Below, piece after piece: positions 7,241 through 15,314 of a stretch of 64,000 nt of DNA; the stretch's first letter is position 1; each line of letters starts with the position of its first letter. This DNA comes from Microbacterium sp. SSM24. GTDB lineage: Bacteria > Actinomycetota > Actinomycetes > Actinomycetales > Microbacteriaceae. The stretch covers positions 2,480,001 through 2,544,000 of the forward strand of contig NZ_JAPDNQ010000001.1 in NCBI RefSeq assembly GCF_025989145.1, written 5' to 3'. The position numbers and the translations under genes were made by a program. The notes under the pieces were generated by a model. That model did no database searches. It worked only from the letters and a program-made list of their open reading frames with translations, and was not told the origin of the DNA.

Positions 7241-9364
7241 TCAGGCGTCGGCGACGCCGAGGACGTCGAGCAGCCAGGCCAGTTCGAACGCCCGCTCGCG
7301 CCAGGCGTTGTAGCGGCCGGAGACGCCGCCGTGACCGGCGACCATCTCGCACTTGAGCAGGGCGTCGGCTCCGACCTCGCGAAGACGTGCGACCCACTTC
7401 GCCGGCTCGACGTAGAGCACGCGGGTGTCGTTGAGCGACGTCACGGCGAGGATCTTCGGGTACGCGGCATCCGTTCGCACGTTCTCGTACGGCGAGTACG
7501 ACTTCATGTACGCGTAGACGCCGGCGTCGTGCAGCGGGTCGCCCCACTCGTCCCACTCGATCACGGTCAGGGGGAGCGACGGATCGAGGATCGTCGTGAG
7601 CGCGTCGACGAAGGGCACGTCCGCCAGCACGCCCGCGAACAGCTCGGGCGCGAGGTTGGCGACGGCGCCCATGAGGAGTCCTCCCGCAGACCCGCCCTCG
7701 GCGACCATCTGCGACGGCGTGGTGTAGCCGCCGTCGACCAGATGCCGGGCGCAGTCGACGAAGTCGGTGAACGTGTTGCGCTTGTGGAGGAGCTTGCCGT
7801 CCTCGTACCACTGACGCCCCATCTCGCCGCCTCCGCGCACGTGAGCGACCGCGAAGATCACGCCGCGGTCGAGTTCCGAAAGGCGCGGCACCGAGAAGCC
7901 GGGTTCGATCGAGTGCTCGTACGAGCCGTAGCCGTACAGGTGCAGCGGCCGCGGGGTCTCGCCGGCCTCGCCGAACGACCGCTTCCACACGAGCGAGAGC
8001 GGGATCTGCGTGCCGTCCTGGGCCGTGGCCCACACGCGGGCCTGCGCGTAGGCCTCCGGGTCGTACCCGCCGAGGACGGGCTGGCGCTTGCGCAGGAGCA
8101 GGTCGCCGCTGGCCAGGTCGTAGTCGTACACCGTGCCGGGGGTCGTGAACGACCCGTAGCCGATGCGCAGCAGCGGCGGCGCCCACTCGGGGTTTCCGCC
8201 GGAGCCGACGGCGTAGAGCGGTTCGTCGAACTCCAGCTCGTCCACGGCGCCGGTGGTGTAGTCGAGCAGACCGAGCCGGGGGAGCCCGCCACGGCGATAG
8301 CCCACGACACCCCAGTCGCGGAACGTCGAGACGCCGAGCAGCCGGTGTCCGGCGCGATGGGGGATCACGACGGTGCGCTCGCCGCGGGGATCGGATGCTG
8401 CGACCCGCACGAGCTCGAAGTCCAGCGCGCCGTCGTTGTGCAGCACGAAGAGCACGTCCTCGCCGTCGATGACGGCGTGGGACGACTCGTACTCGACCCC
8501 CTCGGATCGCGGCCACACCACACGCGGCTCGGAGCGCAGGGCCGCGGCATCCACCAGCCATTCCTCCGACGTGATGGACGACCCCACCTCGATCATGAGG
8601 TAGCGGTCGCTGCGGGTGAAGCCGGCCCCGACCCAGTACCGCTCGTCGGGTTCGTGGAACAGCTTCTCGTCGCTGTCGACCGGGGTGCCCAGCTCGTGGA
8701 GCCACACGGTGTCGGGTCGCCATGCGTCGTCGACCGTGGTGTACACGATGAAGCGCCCGTCGGGCGAGAACGTGGCCCCGGCGAAGGTGCCGGGGATCTC
8801 GTCGGGCAGCTGCCGGCCGGTCTCCACGTTGCGCACGCGCACGGTGTAGCGCTCATCGCCGGCGACGTCGACGCCGTAGAGCATGAGGGTGCCGTCGTTG
8901 GAGATCTCGAAGCTGCCGAGCGAGAAGAACTCGTGGCCGTCGGCCTCGACGTTGCCGTCGAGGAGGATCTGCTCGCCGGGCACGTCGACGTCGGGGGAGA
9001 GCTCGGGGGGCGTCCAGTCGTCGGGGGAGGCGAGCGGCGATCGGCACTGGATGCCGTACTGCTTGCCCTGGAGCGTGCGGCCGTAGTACCACCACTCGCC
9101 GCGGCGCGTGGGCACCGACAGGTCGGTCTCGAGGGTGCGGCCCTTGATCTCGTCGAAGATCTTCGCGCGCAGGCCGTCGAGGTGCGCGGTGCGCTGCTGC
9201 GTGTACGCGTTCTCGGCCTCGAGGTGGGCCAGGACGGCGGCATCCTCTTTGGCGCGCAGCCACTCGTAGCGGTCTTCGACGTCGTCGCCGTGATGGCTGC
9301 GGACGACGGGCCGGGAGTCGGCGACGGGGGCGGATGCTGCGGCGGGGGTGTCGTGGACGGTCAC
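7241..9364 (-). CDS. ptrB: Protease II / prolyl oligopeptidase family serine peptidase (S9)
   Basis: 707 aa. An N-terminal seven-bladed beta-propeller is followed by a C-terminal alpha/beta-hydrolase domain. Seen: the nucleophile loop EGGSAGGLLMG, YGSYEHS, ARGGGE-like HVRGGGEMGRQWYEDG and the terminal His in VAGHGG. It cleaves short peptides after basic residues in the cytosol; there is no signal peptide. The start was set to GTG 9364 because TACCGT lies exactly 6 bases upstream (9371-9376), giving a leaderless mRNA; an upstream in-frame start at 9412 would add unrelated residues. Confidence 0.9.
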   Translation of the reverse strand: MTVHDTPAAASAPVADSRPVVRSHHGDDVEDRYEWLRAKEDAAVLAHLEAENAYTQQRTAHLDGLRAKIFDEIKGRTLETDLSVPTRRGEWWYYGRTLQGKQYGIQCRSPLASPDDWTPPELSPDVDVPGEQILLDGNVEADGHEFFSLGSFEISNDGTLMLYGVDVAGDERYTVRVRNVETGRQLPDEIPGTFAGATFSPDGRFIVYTTVDDAWRPDTVWLHELGTPVDSDEKLFHEPDERYWVGAGFTRSDRYLMIEVGSSITSEEWLVDAAALRSEPRVVWPRSEGVEYESSHAVIDGEDVLFVLHNDGALDFELVRVAASDPRGERTVVIPHRAGHRLLGVSTFRDWGVVGYRRGGLPRLGLLDYTTGAVDELEFDEPLYAVGSGGNPEWAPPLLRIGYGSFTTPGTVYDYDLASGDLLLRKRQPVLGGYDPEAYAQARVWATAQDGTQIPLSLVWKRSFGEAGETPRPLHLYGYGSYEHSIEPGFSVPRLSELDRGVIFAVAHVRGGGEMGRQWYEDGKLLHKRNTFTDFVDCARHLVDGGYTTPSQMVAEGGSAGGLLMGAVANLAPELFAGVLADVPFVDALTTILDPSLPLTVIEWDEWGDPLHDAGVYAYMKSYSPYENVRTDAAYPKILAVTSLNDTRVLYVEPAKWVARLREVGADALLKCEMVAGHGGVSGRYNAWRERAFELAWLLDVLGVADA

Positions 9365-9422
9365 GGTCCCACGGTAGCCGCGTCGGAGCGTGACGGGACC
9401 CTCGTTCCACACCCCGTCCCGA

Positions 9423-9450
9423 GTTGACCGAAGGGCGGGGCGGTGTAAGG
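9423..9450 (+). promoter_or_regulatory. Sigma-70-type promoter of the Pit gene
   Basis: TTGACC (9423-9428), a 16-base spacer and TAAGGA (9445-9450). This is one of the few full -35/-10 promoters in the window and implies a leader of about 97 bases before the GTG at 9555. Confidence 0.55.
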
Positions 9451-9469
9451 ATTCTTTCTGGCCGGTTGC

Positions 9470-9491
9470 CGGTTCCTGAACTCACGGTGAA
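9470..9491 (-). promoter_or_regulatory. PHO-box-like pair of 11-mers upstream of the Pit gene
   Basis: Read on the minus strand, two adjacent 11-base units GTTCACCGTGA (9491-9481) and GTTCAGGAACC (9480-9470) match the actinobacterial PhoP box, in which each 11-mer starts with GTTCAYC. The site lies downstream of the predicted -10, where a bound regulator would repress. Assignment rests on the pattern and on the phosphate-transport gene next to it. Confidence 0.45.
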
Positions 9492-9554
9492 CTGTTCGTT
9501 CGTCACGCCGATCCCGTCGGCATCTTCTCCACATCCCCTTACGGAAAGCGAACG

Positions 9555-10859
9555 GTGGAAACCGCAACCCTCATCATCGTGCTGGTCATCGCACTCGCGT
9601 TGTTCTTCGACTTCACGAACGGTTTCCACGACACTGCGAACGCGATGGCGACGCCCATCGCGACGGGTGCGCTCAAGCCCAAGACCGCGGTGCTCCTCGC
9701 TGCGCTGCTGAACCTCGTCGGCGCGTTCCTGTCGACGGAGGTGGCGCAGACGATCTCCGGCGGGATCATCAAGGAATCCGAGATCTCCGCGACCATCTTC
9801 CCGGAGATCATCTTCGCCGGACTCATCGGCGCGATCACCTGGAACATGCTGACCTGGCTCCTCGGGCTTCCGTCGTCGTCGTCGCACGCCCTCTTCGGCG
9901 GCCTGATCGGCGCCACGATCGTCGGCGTCGGCGTCATGGCGATCGACTTCGGGGTGGTGATGTCGAAGGTGATCCTTCCGGCGATCATCGCGCCGCTCAC
10001 CGCGGGCATCATCGCGTTCACGGCCACCAAGATCGCCTACGCGATCACGCGTCGCTACGACAGCAAGCCCGACGGCCGGGACGGATTCCGCGTCGGACAG
10101 ATCTTCACGTCCTCGCTGGTCGCGCTCGCGCACGGCACCAACGACGCGCAGAAGACGATGGGCATCATCACCCTCCTCCTGATCACGTCGGGCCTGCAGT
10201 CGGCGAGCAACCCCGAGCCGCAGACGTGGGTCATCTTCGCGTGCGCCATCACGATCGCCCTCGGCACCTACATGGGCGGCTGGCGCATCATCCGCACGCT
10301 CGGCAAGGGACTCACCGACGTGAAGCCCGCCCAGGGCTTCGCGGCCGAGAGCTCGACGGCCTCGACCATCCTGGCCTCCAGCGCGCTCGGCTTCGCGCTG
10401 TCGACCACGCAGGTGGCGTCCGGCTCGGTCATCGGCTCGGGTCTGGGGCGCCGCGGCGCGACGGTGCGCTGGCGCACCGCCGGCCGCATCATGGTCGGCT
10501 GGCTGCTGACGCTCCCCGCCGCGGGCACTGTGGGCGCGCTCGCCGCGCTGCTGGTCGTCTGGCTGCCCGTGTGGGGCGTCATCATCGACGCGATCATCGC
10601 GGTGCTCATCATCCTGTTCCTCTTCATGCGCTCCCGCCGCGATGAGGTCACCGCCGCCAACGCGATGAGCGAGGTCGCCGACTCCGGCAAGGCCGTCAAG
10701 GTCAAGCGCAACCCGCCGCCGACGCGCCGTCAGCGCGCCATCGTCCGCGAAGAGGCGCGTCAGCGAGCGGCGCAGGATGCCGAGGCCAAGAGGTCTGCCA
10801 AGGCCGCGAAGGCCGCCGAGCGATCTGGACGCGGACCGACGAACGGGGGCGACGCGTGA
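9555..10859 (+). CDS. Inorganic phosphate transporter, PiT family
   Basis: 434 aa integral membrane protein that imports phosphate (often as a metal-phosphate complex) with protons or sodium. Seen: the two inverted PiT signatures, FFDFTNGFHDTANAMATPIA at the N-terminus and VALAHGTNDAQKTMG around residue 195, plus about ten hydrophobic segments. The C-terminal ~60 residues form a basic, Ala/Arg/Lys-rich cytoplasmic tail. The start is GTG 9555, with GGAAAG upstream. The next gene overlaps its stop, so the two are translationally coupled. Confidence 0.93.
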   Translation: METATLIIVLVIALALFFDFTNGFHDTANAMATPIATGALKPKTAVLLAALLNLVGAFLSTEVAQTISGGIIKESEISATIFPEIIFAGLIGAITWNMLTWLLGLPSSSSHALFGGLIGATIVGVGVMAIDFGVVMSKVILPAIIAPLTAGIIAFTATKIAYAITRRYDSKPDGRDGFRVGQIFTSSLVALAHGTNDAQKTMGIITLLLITSGLQSASNPEPQTWVIFACAITIALGTYMGGWRIIRTLGKGLTDVKPAQGFAAESSTASTILASSALGFALSTTQVASGSVIGSGLGRRGATVRWRTAGRIMVGWLLTLPAAGTVGALAALLVVWLPVWGVIIDAIIAVLIILFLFMRSRRDEVTAANAMSEVADSGKAVKVKRNPPPTRRQRAIVREEARQRAAQDAEAKRSAKAAKAAERSGRGPTNGGDA

Positions 10860-11188
10860 TCGTCATCAACTGGCTGGCCTTCGTCCAGGTGTTCATCGCC
10901 GCCTTCATCGCCGCGACGATCGTCGTCGCCGCCTATGCGACCGGACTGCGCCTGCTCGTCCGCGCCGGCCGCGCGCCCGTCGTGGCACCGGCAGAGTTCA
11001 CGGATGCGATCACCGTGATCACCGAGAAGGAAGCGCGGAGGGCTGAGAAGGCCGCCGCGAAGGCCGCCAAGCGCAGTCCGCTCACCGACGGCCAGAAGCG
11101 CGTGGCGCTCGTCGGCGCCTACCTGTCGTTCGGTGTCGCGGGGGCGGCCGTCCTCGGCGGACTGCTGCTCATCGTCTTCAACCACTGA
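10856..11188 (+). CDS. Small membrane protein coupled to the Pit transporter
   Basis: 110 aa with two predicted membrane spans (about residues 5-27 and 85-107) separated by a basic Ala/Lys-rich cytosolic loop that resembles the tail of the preceding transporter. The GTG start overlaps the transporter stop (GTGA), a tight coupling that argues for a stoichiometric partner or regulator of the carrier. I do not recognise a named family. Confidence 0.8.
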   Translation: MIVINWLAFVQVFIAAFIAATIVVAAYATGLRLLVRAGRAPVVAPAEFTDAITVITEKEARRAEKAAAKAAKRSPLTDGQKRVALVGAYLSFGVAGAAVLGGLLLIVFNH

Positions 11189-11207
11189 GCCCGTCGGAGC
11201 CCGGCCG

Positions 11208-11213
11208 TAGGCT
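11208..11213 (+). promoter_or_regulatory. Leaderless -10 element before the phosphodiesterase gene
   Basis: TAGGCT exactly 6 bases before ATG 11220; no ribosome site, consistent with transcription starting at or beside the start codon. Confidence 0.6.
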
Positions 11214-11219
11214 GGGGGA

Positions 11220-12158
11220 ATGGTCGCCACGCCTCCCTCTGCCGCCGGGGCCGCGGCATCCGTCCCGTTCGGGCAGTACGCCCCCGCGAAGCGCACGCTG
11301 CTGCATCTGAGCGACACCCACCTGCTCGCCGGCAACCGTGCGCTCGCCGACCGGTTCGACACGGCCGCGAACCTGCGGCTGACGCTCGAGGCCGCAGAGG
11401 CCACGGGCATCCGCCCCGATGCCATCGTCTTCACCGGCGACCTCACCGACCTCGGTGAGCCCGAGGCCTACGTCGCCCTCCGCGAGGCGGTCGAGCCGGT
11501 CGCCGCCCGTCTGGGTGCACCGGTGATCTGGGTCGCGGGGAACCACGACGAGCGGCCCGCGCTGCGACGCGACCTGCTGGGGCTCGAGCCCACCGAGCAG
11601 CCCGTGACCGGCGTGTGGGACCTCGGGGGTCTGCGGCTCGTGGTGCTGGACTCCACGGTCCCGGGGTGGCACCACGGCGATCTCGACGCCGCCCAGCTCG
11701 CGTGGCTCGCCGACGTGCTGGCCACTCCCGCCCCGCTCGGCACGGTGCTGGCGATGCACCATCCGCCGCTGCCGTCGCACGTGCCGCTCTTCGACATCCT
11801 CGAGCTGCGCGACCAGAGCCGCCTCGCCGAGGTGATCGCCGGCACCGACGTGCGTGCGATCCTCGCCGGCCACCTGCACTACTCGACGAGCGGCCTCTTC
11901 GCGGGCGTTCCGGTCAGCGTCGCCGCCGCCACCTGCTACACGATGAATCTCGCGCGGCCGGCGGCCGAGGTGAACGGCATGGATGCCGGGCAGTCGTTCC
12001 ACCTCGTGCACGTCTACGACGACACGATCACCCACGCCGTCGTGCCCGTGGTCGATGCGCCGACGGGCGACTTCTTCTCCGCGGAGTGGGTGGAGCGGAT
12101 GTCGCACCTCACGCCCGAGCAGCGTCTCGAGGCCTTCTCCCGCAAACCCGCGCGATAG
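11220..12158 (+). CDS. cpdA: CpdA-like metallophosphoesterase (cyclic nucleotide phosphodiesterase family)
   Basis: 312 aa calcineurin-like phosphoesterase. All metal-binding blocks are visible in order: LSDTHL (DxH), FTGDLTD, AGNHDE, the AMHHPP His block and AGHLHYS. Class III enzymes of this type hydrolyse cAMP, but related proteins act on other phosphodiesters, so the substrate is inferred from family resemblance only. No signal peptide is seen. It is expressed from its own leaderless promoter after the phosphate transport pair. Confidence 0.82.
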   Translation: MVATPPSAAGAAASVPFGQYAPAKRTLLHLSDTHLLAGNRALADRFDTAANLRLTLEAAEATGIRPDAIVFTGDLTDLGEPEAYVALREAVEPVAARLGAPVIWVAGNHDERPALRRDLLGLEPTEQPVTGVWDLGGLRLVVLDSTVPGWHHGDLDAAQLAWLADVLATPAPLGTVLAMHHPPLPSHVPLFDILELRDQSRLAEVIAGTDVRAILAGHLHYSTSGLFAGVPVSVAAATCYTMNLARPAAEVNGMDAGQSFHLVHVYDDTITHAVVPVVDAPTGDFFSAEWVERMSHLTPEQRLEAFSRKPAR

Positions 12159-12224
12159 ACGCGGCGTATAGGGGAGCGCGACGGATGTACCCGGAGTACA
12201 CCGGCGCCGCTGCGGGTCCGCGCG

Positions 12225-12230
12225 TAGGGT
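12225..12230 (+). promoter_or_regulatory. -10 element for aspA
   Basis: TAGGGT 46 bases before ATG 12277, with AAGGA as ribosome site just before the start. Confidence 0.45.
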
Positions 12231-12276
12231 TGAAGAGTTCCCACACCGCCGTGACCAACCCACAAGGACCAGCACC

Positions 12277-13755
12277 ATGGCTCTGGACGCAATGACGCGC
12301 ACTCGCACCGAGACCGACTCCCTGGGATCCCTCGAGATCCCCGCCGACGCGTATTGGGGGATCCACACCGCCCGCGCGCTGGAGAACTTCCCCATCTCGA
12401 AGCGGCCGATCTCGGTCTACAAGGACCTCGTCGTCGCCCTCGCGATGGTGAAGCAGGCCTCCGCCCGCGCCAACCGCGAGATCGGCGTGCTCGATCCCGC
12501 GAAGGCCGACCTCATCGACCGTGCCGCGCAGCTCGTGATCGACGGCGAGCACCACGACCAGTTCGTCGTCGGCGTGATCCAGGGTGGCGCCGGCACGTCG
12601 ACGAACATGAACGCGAACGAGGTCATCACCAACATCGCGCTCGAGCTCGCCGGGCGCGAGAAGGGCGACTACGCCTTCCTCTCGCCGATCGACCACACCA
12701 ATCGCAGCCAGTCGACGAACGACGTCTACCCGACCGCGATCAAGGTCGGCCTCGGCCTCGACCTGCGCTCACTGCTGGACGAACTCGATCTGCTGCGCAA
12801 GGCGTTCCTCGCCAAGGCCGTCGAGTTCCACGACGTCCTGAAGGTCGGACGGACGCAGCTGCAGGATGCCGTGCCGATGACCCTGGGGCAGGAGTTCCAC
12901 GGCTTCGCGACGACACTCGGCGAGGACTACAGCCGCCTCAACGAGAACGCCTACCTCCTCTACGAGATCAACATGGGCGCGACGGCGATCGGCACCGGCA
13001 TCACGACGCATCCCGCCTACAGCGCGGCCGTGCTGCGCCACCTGCGCGAGATCAGCGGCCTCGATCTCGATCTCGCGACCGACCTCGTCGAGTCGACGAG
13101 CGACACCGGCGCGTTCATGTCGTTCTCCTCGTCGCTCAAGCGCAACGCGATCAAGATGTCGAAGATCTGCAACGATCTGCGGCTGCTGTCGTCGGGTCCG
13201 CAGGCGGGCTTCGGCGAGATCAATCTCCCCGCCCGCCAGGCGGGTTCCAGCATCATGCCCGGCAAGGTCAACCCCGTCATCCCCGAAGTGGTGAACCAGG
13301 TCGCCTTCGCCGTCGCGGGCGCCGACCTCACCGTCACGATGGCCGTCGAGGGCGGGCAGCTGCAGCTGAACGCGTTCGAGCCCGTCATCGCGCACTCGAT
13401 CTTCCAGTCGATCACCTGGATGCGGCGGGCGATGTGGACCCTGCGCGTGAACTGCGTCGACGGCATCACGGCCAACCGCGAGCGTCTCGGTGCGATGGTC
13501 GGCTCGTCCGTCGGCGTCGTGACCGCGCTGACGCCCTTCATCGGGTACGCCGCCTCCGCCGCGCTGGCCAAGACGGCGCTGCTGACGGGCCGCAACGTCG
13601 GCGATCTCGTCGTCGAGGCCGGCCTCATGTCGGCCGAGGACGTCGCCAAGCAGCTCTCTCCGGCACGGCTGTCGGGCCTCGAGGTGATCACCGCCGCCAT
13701 TCCGGTGATTCCACCCGTGGACGAGCCGCTCGTCGTCGACGACCCGCAGATCTGA
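12277..13755 (+). CDS. aspA: Aspartate ammonia-lyase
   Basis: 492 aa fumarase/aspartase-superfamily enzyme that deaminates aspartate to fumarate and ammonia. Seen: GTSTNMNANEV, the HTNRSQSTNDVYPTA substrate block and the catalytic loop GSSIMPGKVNPV (about 323-334). The sequence SPIDHTNRSQ, rather than HPNDHVNMSQSSND of class II fumarase, and the DAVPMTLGQEF stretch favour aspartase. It is cytosolic, monocistronic and probably feeds the C4-dicarboxylate pool that dctA (39 kb) also serves. Confidence 0.88.
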   Translation: MALDAMTRTRTETDSLGSLEIPADAYWGIHTARALENFPISKRPISVYKDLVVALAMVKQASARANREIGVLDPAKADLIDRAAQLVIDGEHHDQFVVGVIQGGAGTSTNMNANEVITNIALELAGREKGDYAFLSPIDHTNRSQSTNDVYPTAIKVGLGLDLRSLLDELDLLRKAFLAKAVEFHDVLKVGRTQLQDAVPMTLGQEFHGFATTLGEDYSRLNENAYLLYEINMGATAIGTGITTHPAYSAAVLRHLREISGLDLDLATDLVESTSDTGAFMSFSSSLKRNAIKMSKICNDLRLLSSGPQAGFGEINLPARQAGSSIMPGKVNPVIPEVVNQVAFAVAGADLTVTMAVEGGQLQLNAFEPVIAHSIFQSITWMRRAMWTLRVNCVDGITANRERLGAMVGSSVGVVTALTPFIGYAASAALAKTALLTGRNVGDLVVEAGLMSAEDVAKQLSPARLSGLEVITAAIPVIPPVDEPLVVDDPQI

Positions 13756-13843
13756 CGCGCGACGCGCCGTGTCGGCGCGGTCGTTGCCTGGCCGATGCGT
13801 CGCCCGATACGGTCGTGCACAGGCCCACGTGAGAGGAACACGC

Positions 13844-14323
13844 ATGACCGATCCGCAGAACCCCAACGACCCGGCGTCGAACATTCCGCCGGCACCGCCC
13901 GCCTATGGCGCTGCGCAGCCGCAGTACGGCTCATCCCCGCAGCCGCAGTACGGCGCCGCACCCCAGTACGCGGCGGCGCCGCCGCCCGCCTACGGCGCCC
14001 CGGCGAACGCCCCCGTTCCCGGGCGGACGATGGGCATCATCGCGTTCGTCCTGTCGATCGTCCTGAGCACGCTGGCGATCATTCCGCTGATCCTCGGCAT
14101 CGTGGCGCTCGTCCAGAGCAAGAAGGCCGGGCGCGGCAACGGCTGGGCGATCGCGGCCATCATCATCAGCGCGATCGCGATCGTCGTCGGAATCATCGTG
14201 CTGTTCGCGCTCGTGATCCCGTCGTTCTCCGCGGCCAGCACGTGCATCGCCAACCCCGACGCGACCGTCACGGTCTGGGGCGTGCAGGTTCCGTGCAGCG
14301 AGGTCGTGAACACGACCCCCTGA
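13844..14323 (+). CDS. DUF4190-type small membrane protein
   Basis: 159 aa. The first ~60 residues are low-complexity Pro/Ala/Tyr/Gln with repeated PQYG units, followed by two membrane spans (about 65-90 and 100-128) typical of the DUF4190 family and a short C-terminal tail with two cysteines (STCIAN, VPCSEV). The function of this family is unknown; many actinobacteria have several. Start ATG 13844 has GAGAGGA upstream; TACGGT near 13808 may be its -10. Confidence 0.75.
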   Translation: MTDPQNPNDPASNIPPAPPAYGAAQPQYGSSPQPQYGAAPQYAAAPPPAYGAPANAPVPGRTMGIIAFVLSIVLSTLAIIPLILGIVALVQSKKAGRGNGWAIAAIIISAIAIVVGIIVLFALVIPSFSAASTCIANPDATVTVWGVQVPCSEVVNTTP

Positions 14324-14367
14324 TCGCGATCCCTTTTCGAGGGCGGTCAGCCAGCCGGCGGGCCGCC

Positions 14368-14385
14368 CTCGCCCGTGCGGGCGAG
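14368..14385. terminator. Short hairpin between convergent genes
   Basis: CTCGCCC-GTGC-GGGCGAG is a perfect 7-bp stem with a 4-base loop. A second inverted pair (GAGGGCGG 14339-14346 with CCGCCCTC 14363-14370) precedes it. Neither has a U tract; a bidirectional terminator is plausible because the flanking genes converge. Confidence 0.4.
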
Positions 14386-14388
14386 GTC

Positions 14389-15252
14389 TCAGTCGAGGAT
14401 GCGGCAGTGCGTGGTCAGCTCGCCGATGCCGTCGATCCCGACGGTGACCGTCGACCGGTCGCGGATGAAGACCTGCGGGTCGCGCGAGTAGCCGGCCCCG
14501 CCGGGGGAGCCGGTCGAGATGAGCGTTCCCGGGAGCAGCGTGGCGGACGTGGAGAGGTGCGCGATGAGGGTCGCGACGGAGCGGACCATCTGGTTGGTCG
14601 ACGCGTCCTGCATCGTGTGACCGTCGAGCACCGTCCAGATGTGGAGGTCCTGCGGGTCGGGGATCTCGTCCCGCGTCACGACGAAGGGTCCGGTCGGGGT
14701 GAAGCCGTCGAAGGACTTGCAGCGCGACCACTGCGCCTCGGAGTACTGGATGTCGCGCGCGGTGATGTCGTTGACCACGGTGTAGCCCCACACGTGGTCG
14801 AGTGCGTCGTCGGCCGAGACGTCCTTGGCGGGCGTGCCGATGATGACGCCCAGCTCGGCCTCGTAGTCGATGGACTCGCTCAGCGAGCGGGGCCACGTCG
14901 TCGTCCCGTCGTGGCCGGTGAGCGAGTTCGGCCACAGCACGAACACGGTCGGGGTCGAGTCGGTCTTCAGGCCGAGCTCGCTCGAGTGCGCGGCGTAGTT
15001 CAGGCCGATCGCGAGGATCACCGGCGGGTTGAGCAGCGCGGACGCGTAACGGTGATCCGAGAGCGGATGCCGCGCCCCGGCATCCGCCGTCTCGCGCACG
15101 CGCTCGAGCAGAGCGTCGCCGCCGGCGATGAGGTCCTCGAGGCGTCGCGGTGCCCCGTCGAACAGCTCATCGACGAACACGGCGTCATCGCCGTCCACGA
15201 GGACGAGGCGAGGGTCGCCCTGGCCAGGCCGGGTCACATGGGCGAAACGCAT
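14389..15252 (-). CDS. Fumarylacetoacetate hydrolase family protein
   Basis: 287 aa FAH-family enzyme. Seen: GLNYAAHSSE, the metal-ligand region YEAELGVIIG, DITARD and the TGSPGGAG loop near the C-terminus. Family members hydrolyse or decarboxylate 2,4-diketo acids or 2-oxo-3-ene dioates in aromatic or sugar acid breakdown; nothing nearby fixes the substrate. ATG 15252 is 6 bases after a TAGGTT -10 (minus strand 15264-15259). Confidence 0.85.
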   Translation of the reverse strand: MRFAHVTRPGQGDPRLVLVDGDDAVFVDELFDGAPRRLEDLIAGGDALLERVRETADAGARHPLSDHRYASALLNPPVILAIGLNYAAHSSELGLKTDSTPTVFVLWPNSLTGHDGTTTWPRSLSESIDYEAELGVIIGTPAKDVSADDALDHVWGYTVVNDITARDIQYSEAQWSRCKSFDGFTPTGPFVVTRDEIPDPQDLHIWTVLDGHTMQDASTNQMVRSVATLIAHLSTSATLLPGTLISTGSPGGAGYSRDPQVFIRDRSTVTVGIDGIGELTTHCRILD

Positions 15253-15302
15253 TCCTCCAACCTACCGGCCGCACGCATCGGGGTCCGGGCGTCGGGCGGC
15301 CA

Positions 15303-15308
15303 TAGGCT
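15303..15308 (+). promoter_or_regulatory. Leaderless -10 element before the PrsW-like gene
   Basis: TAGGCT exactly 6 bases before ATG 15315, back to back with the leaderless promoter of the divergent FAH gene. Confidence 0.6.
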
Positions 15309-15314
15309 GAGCGC

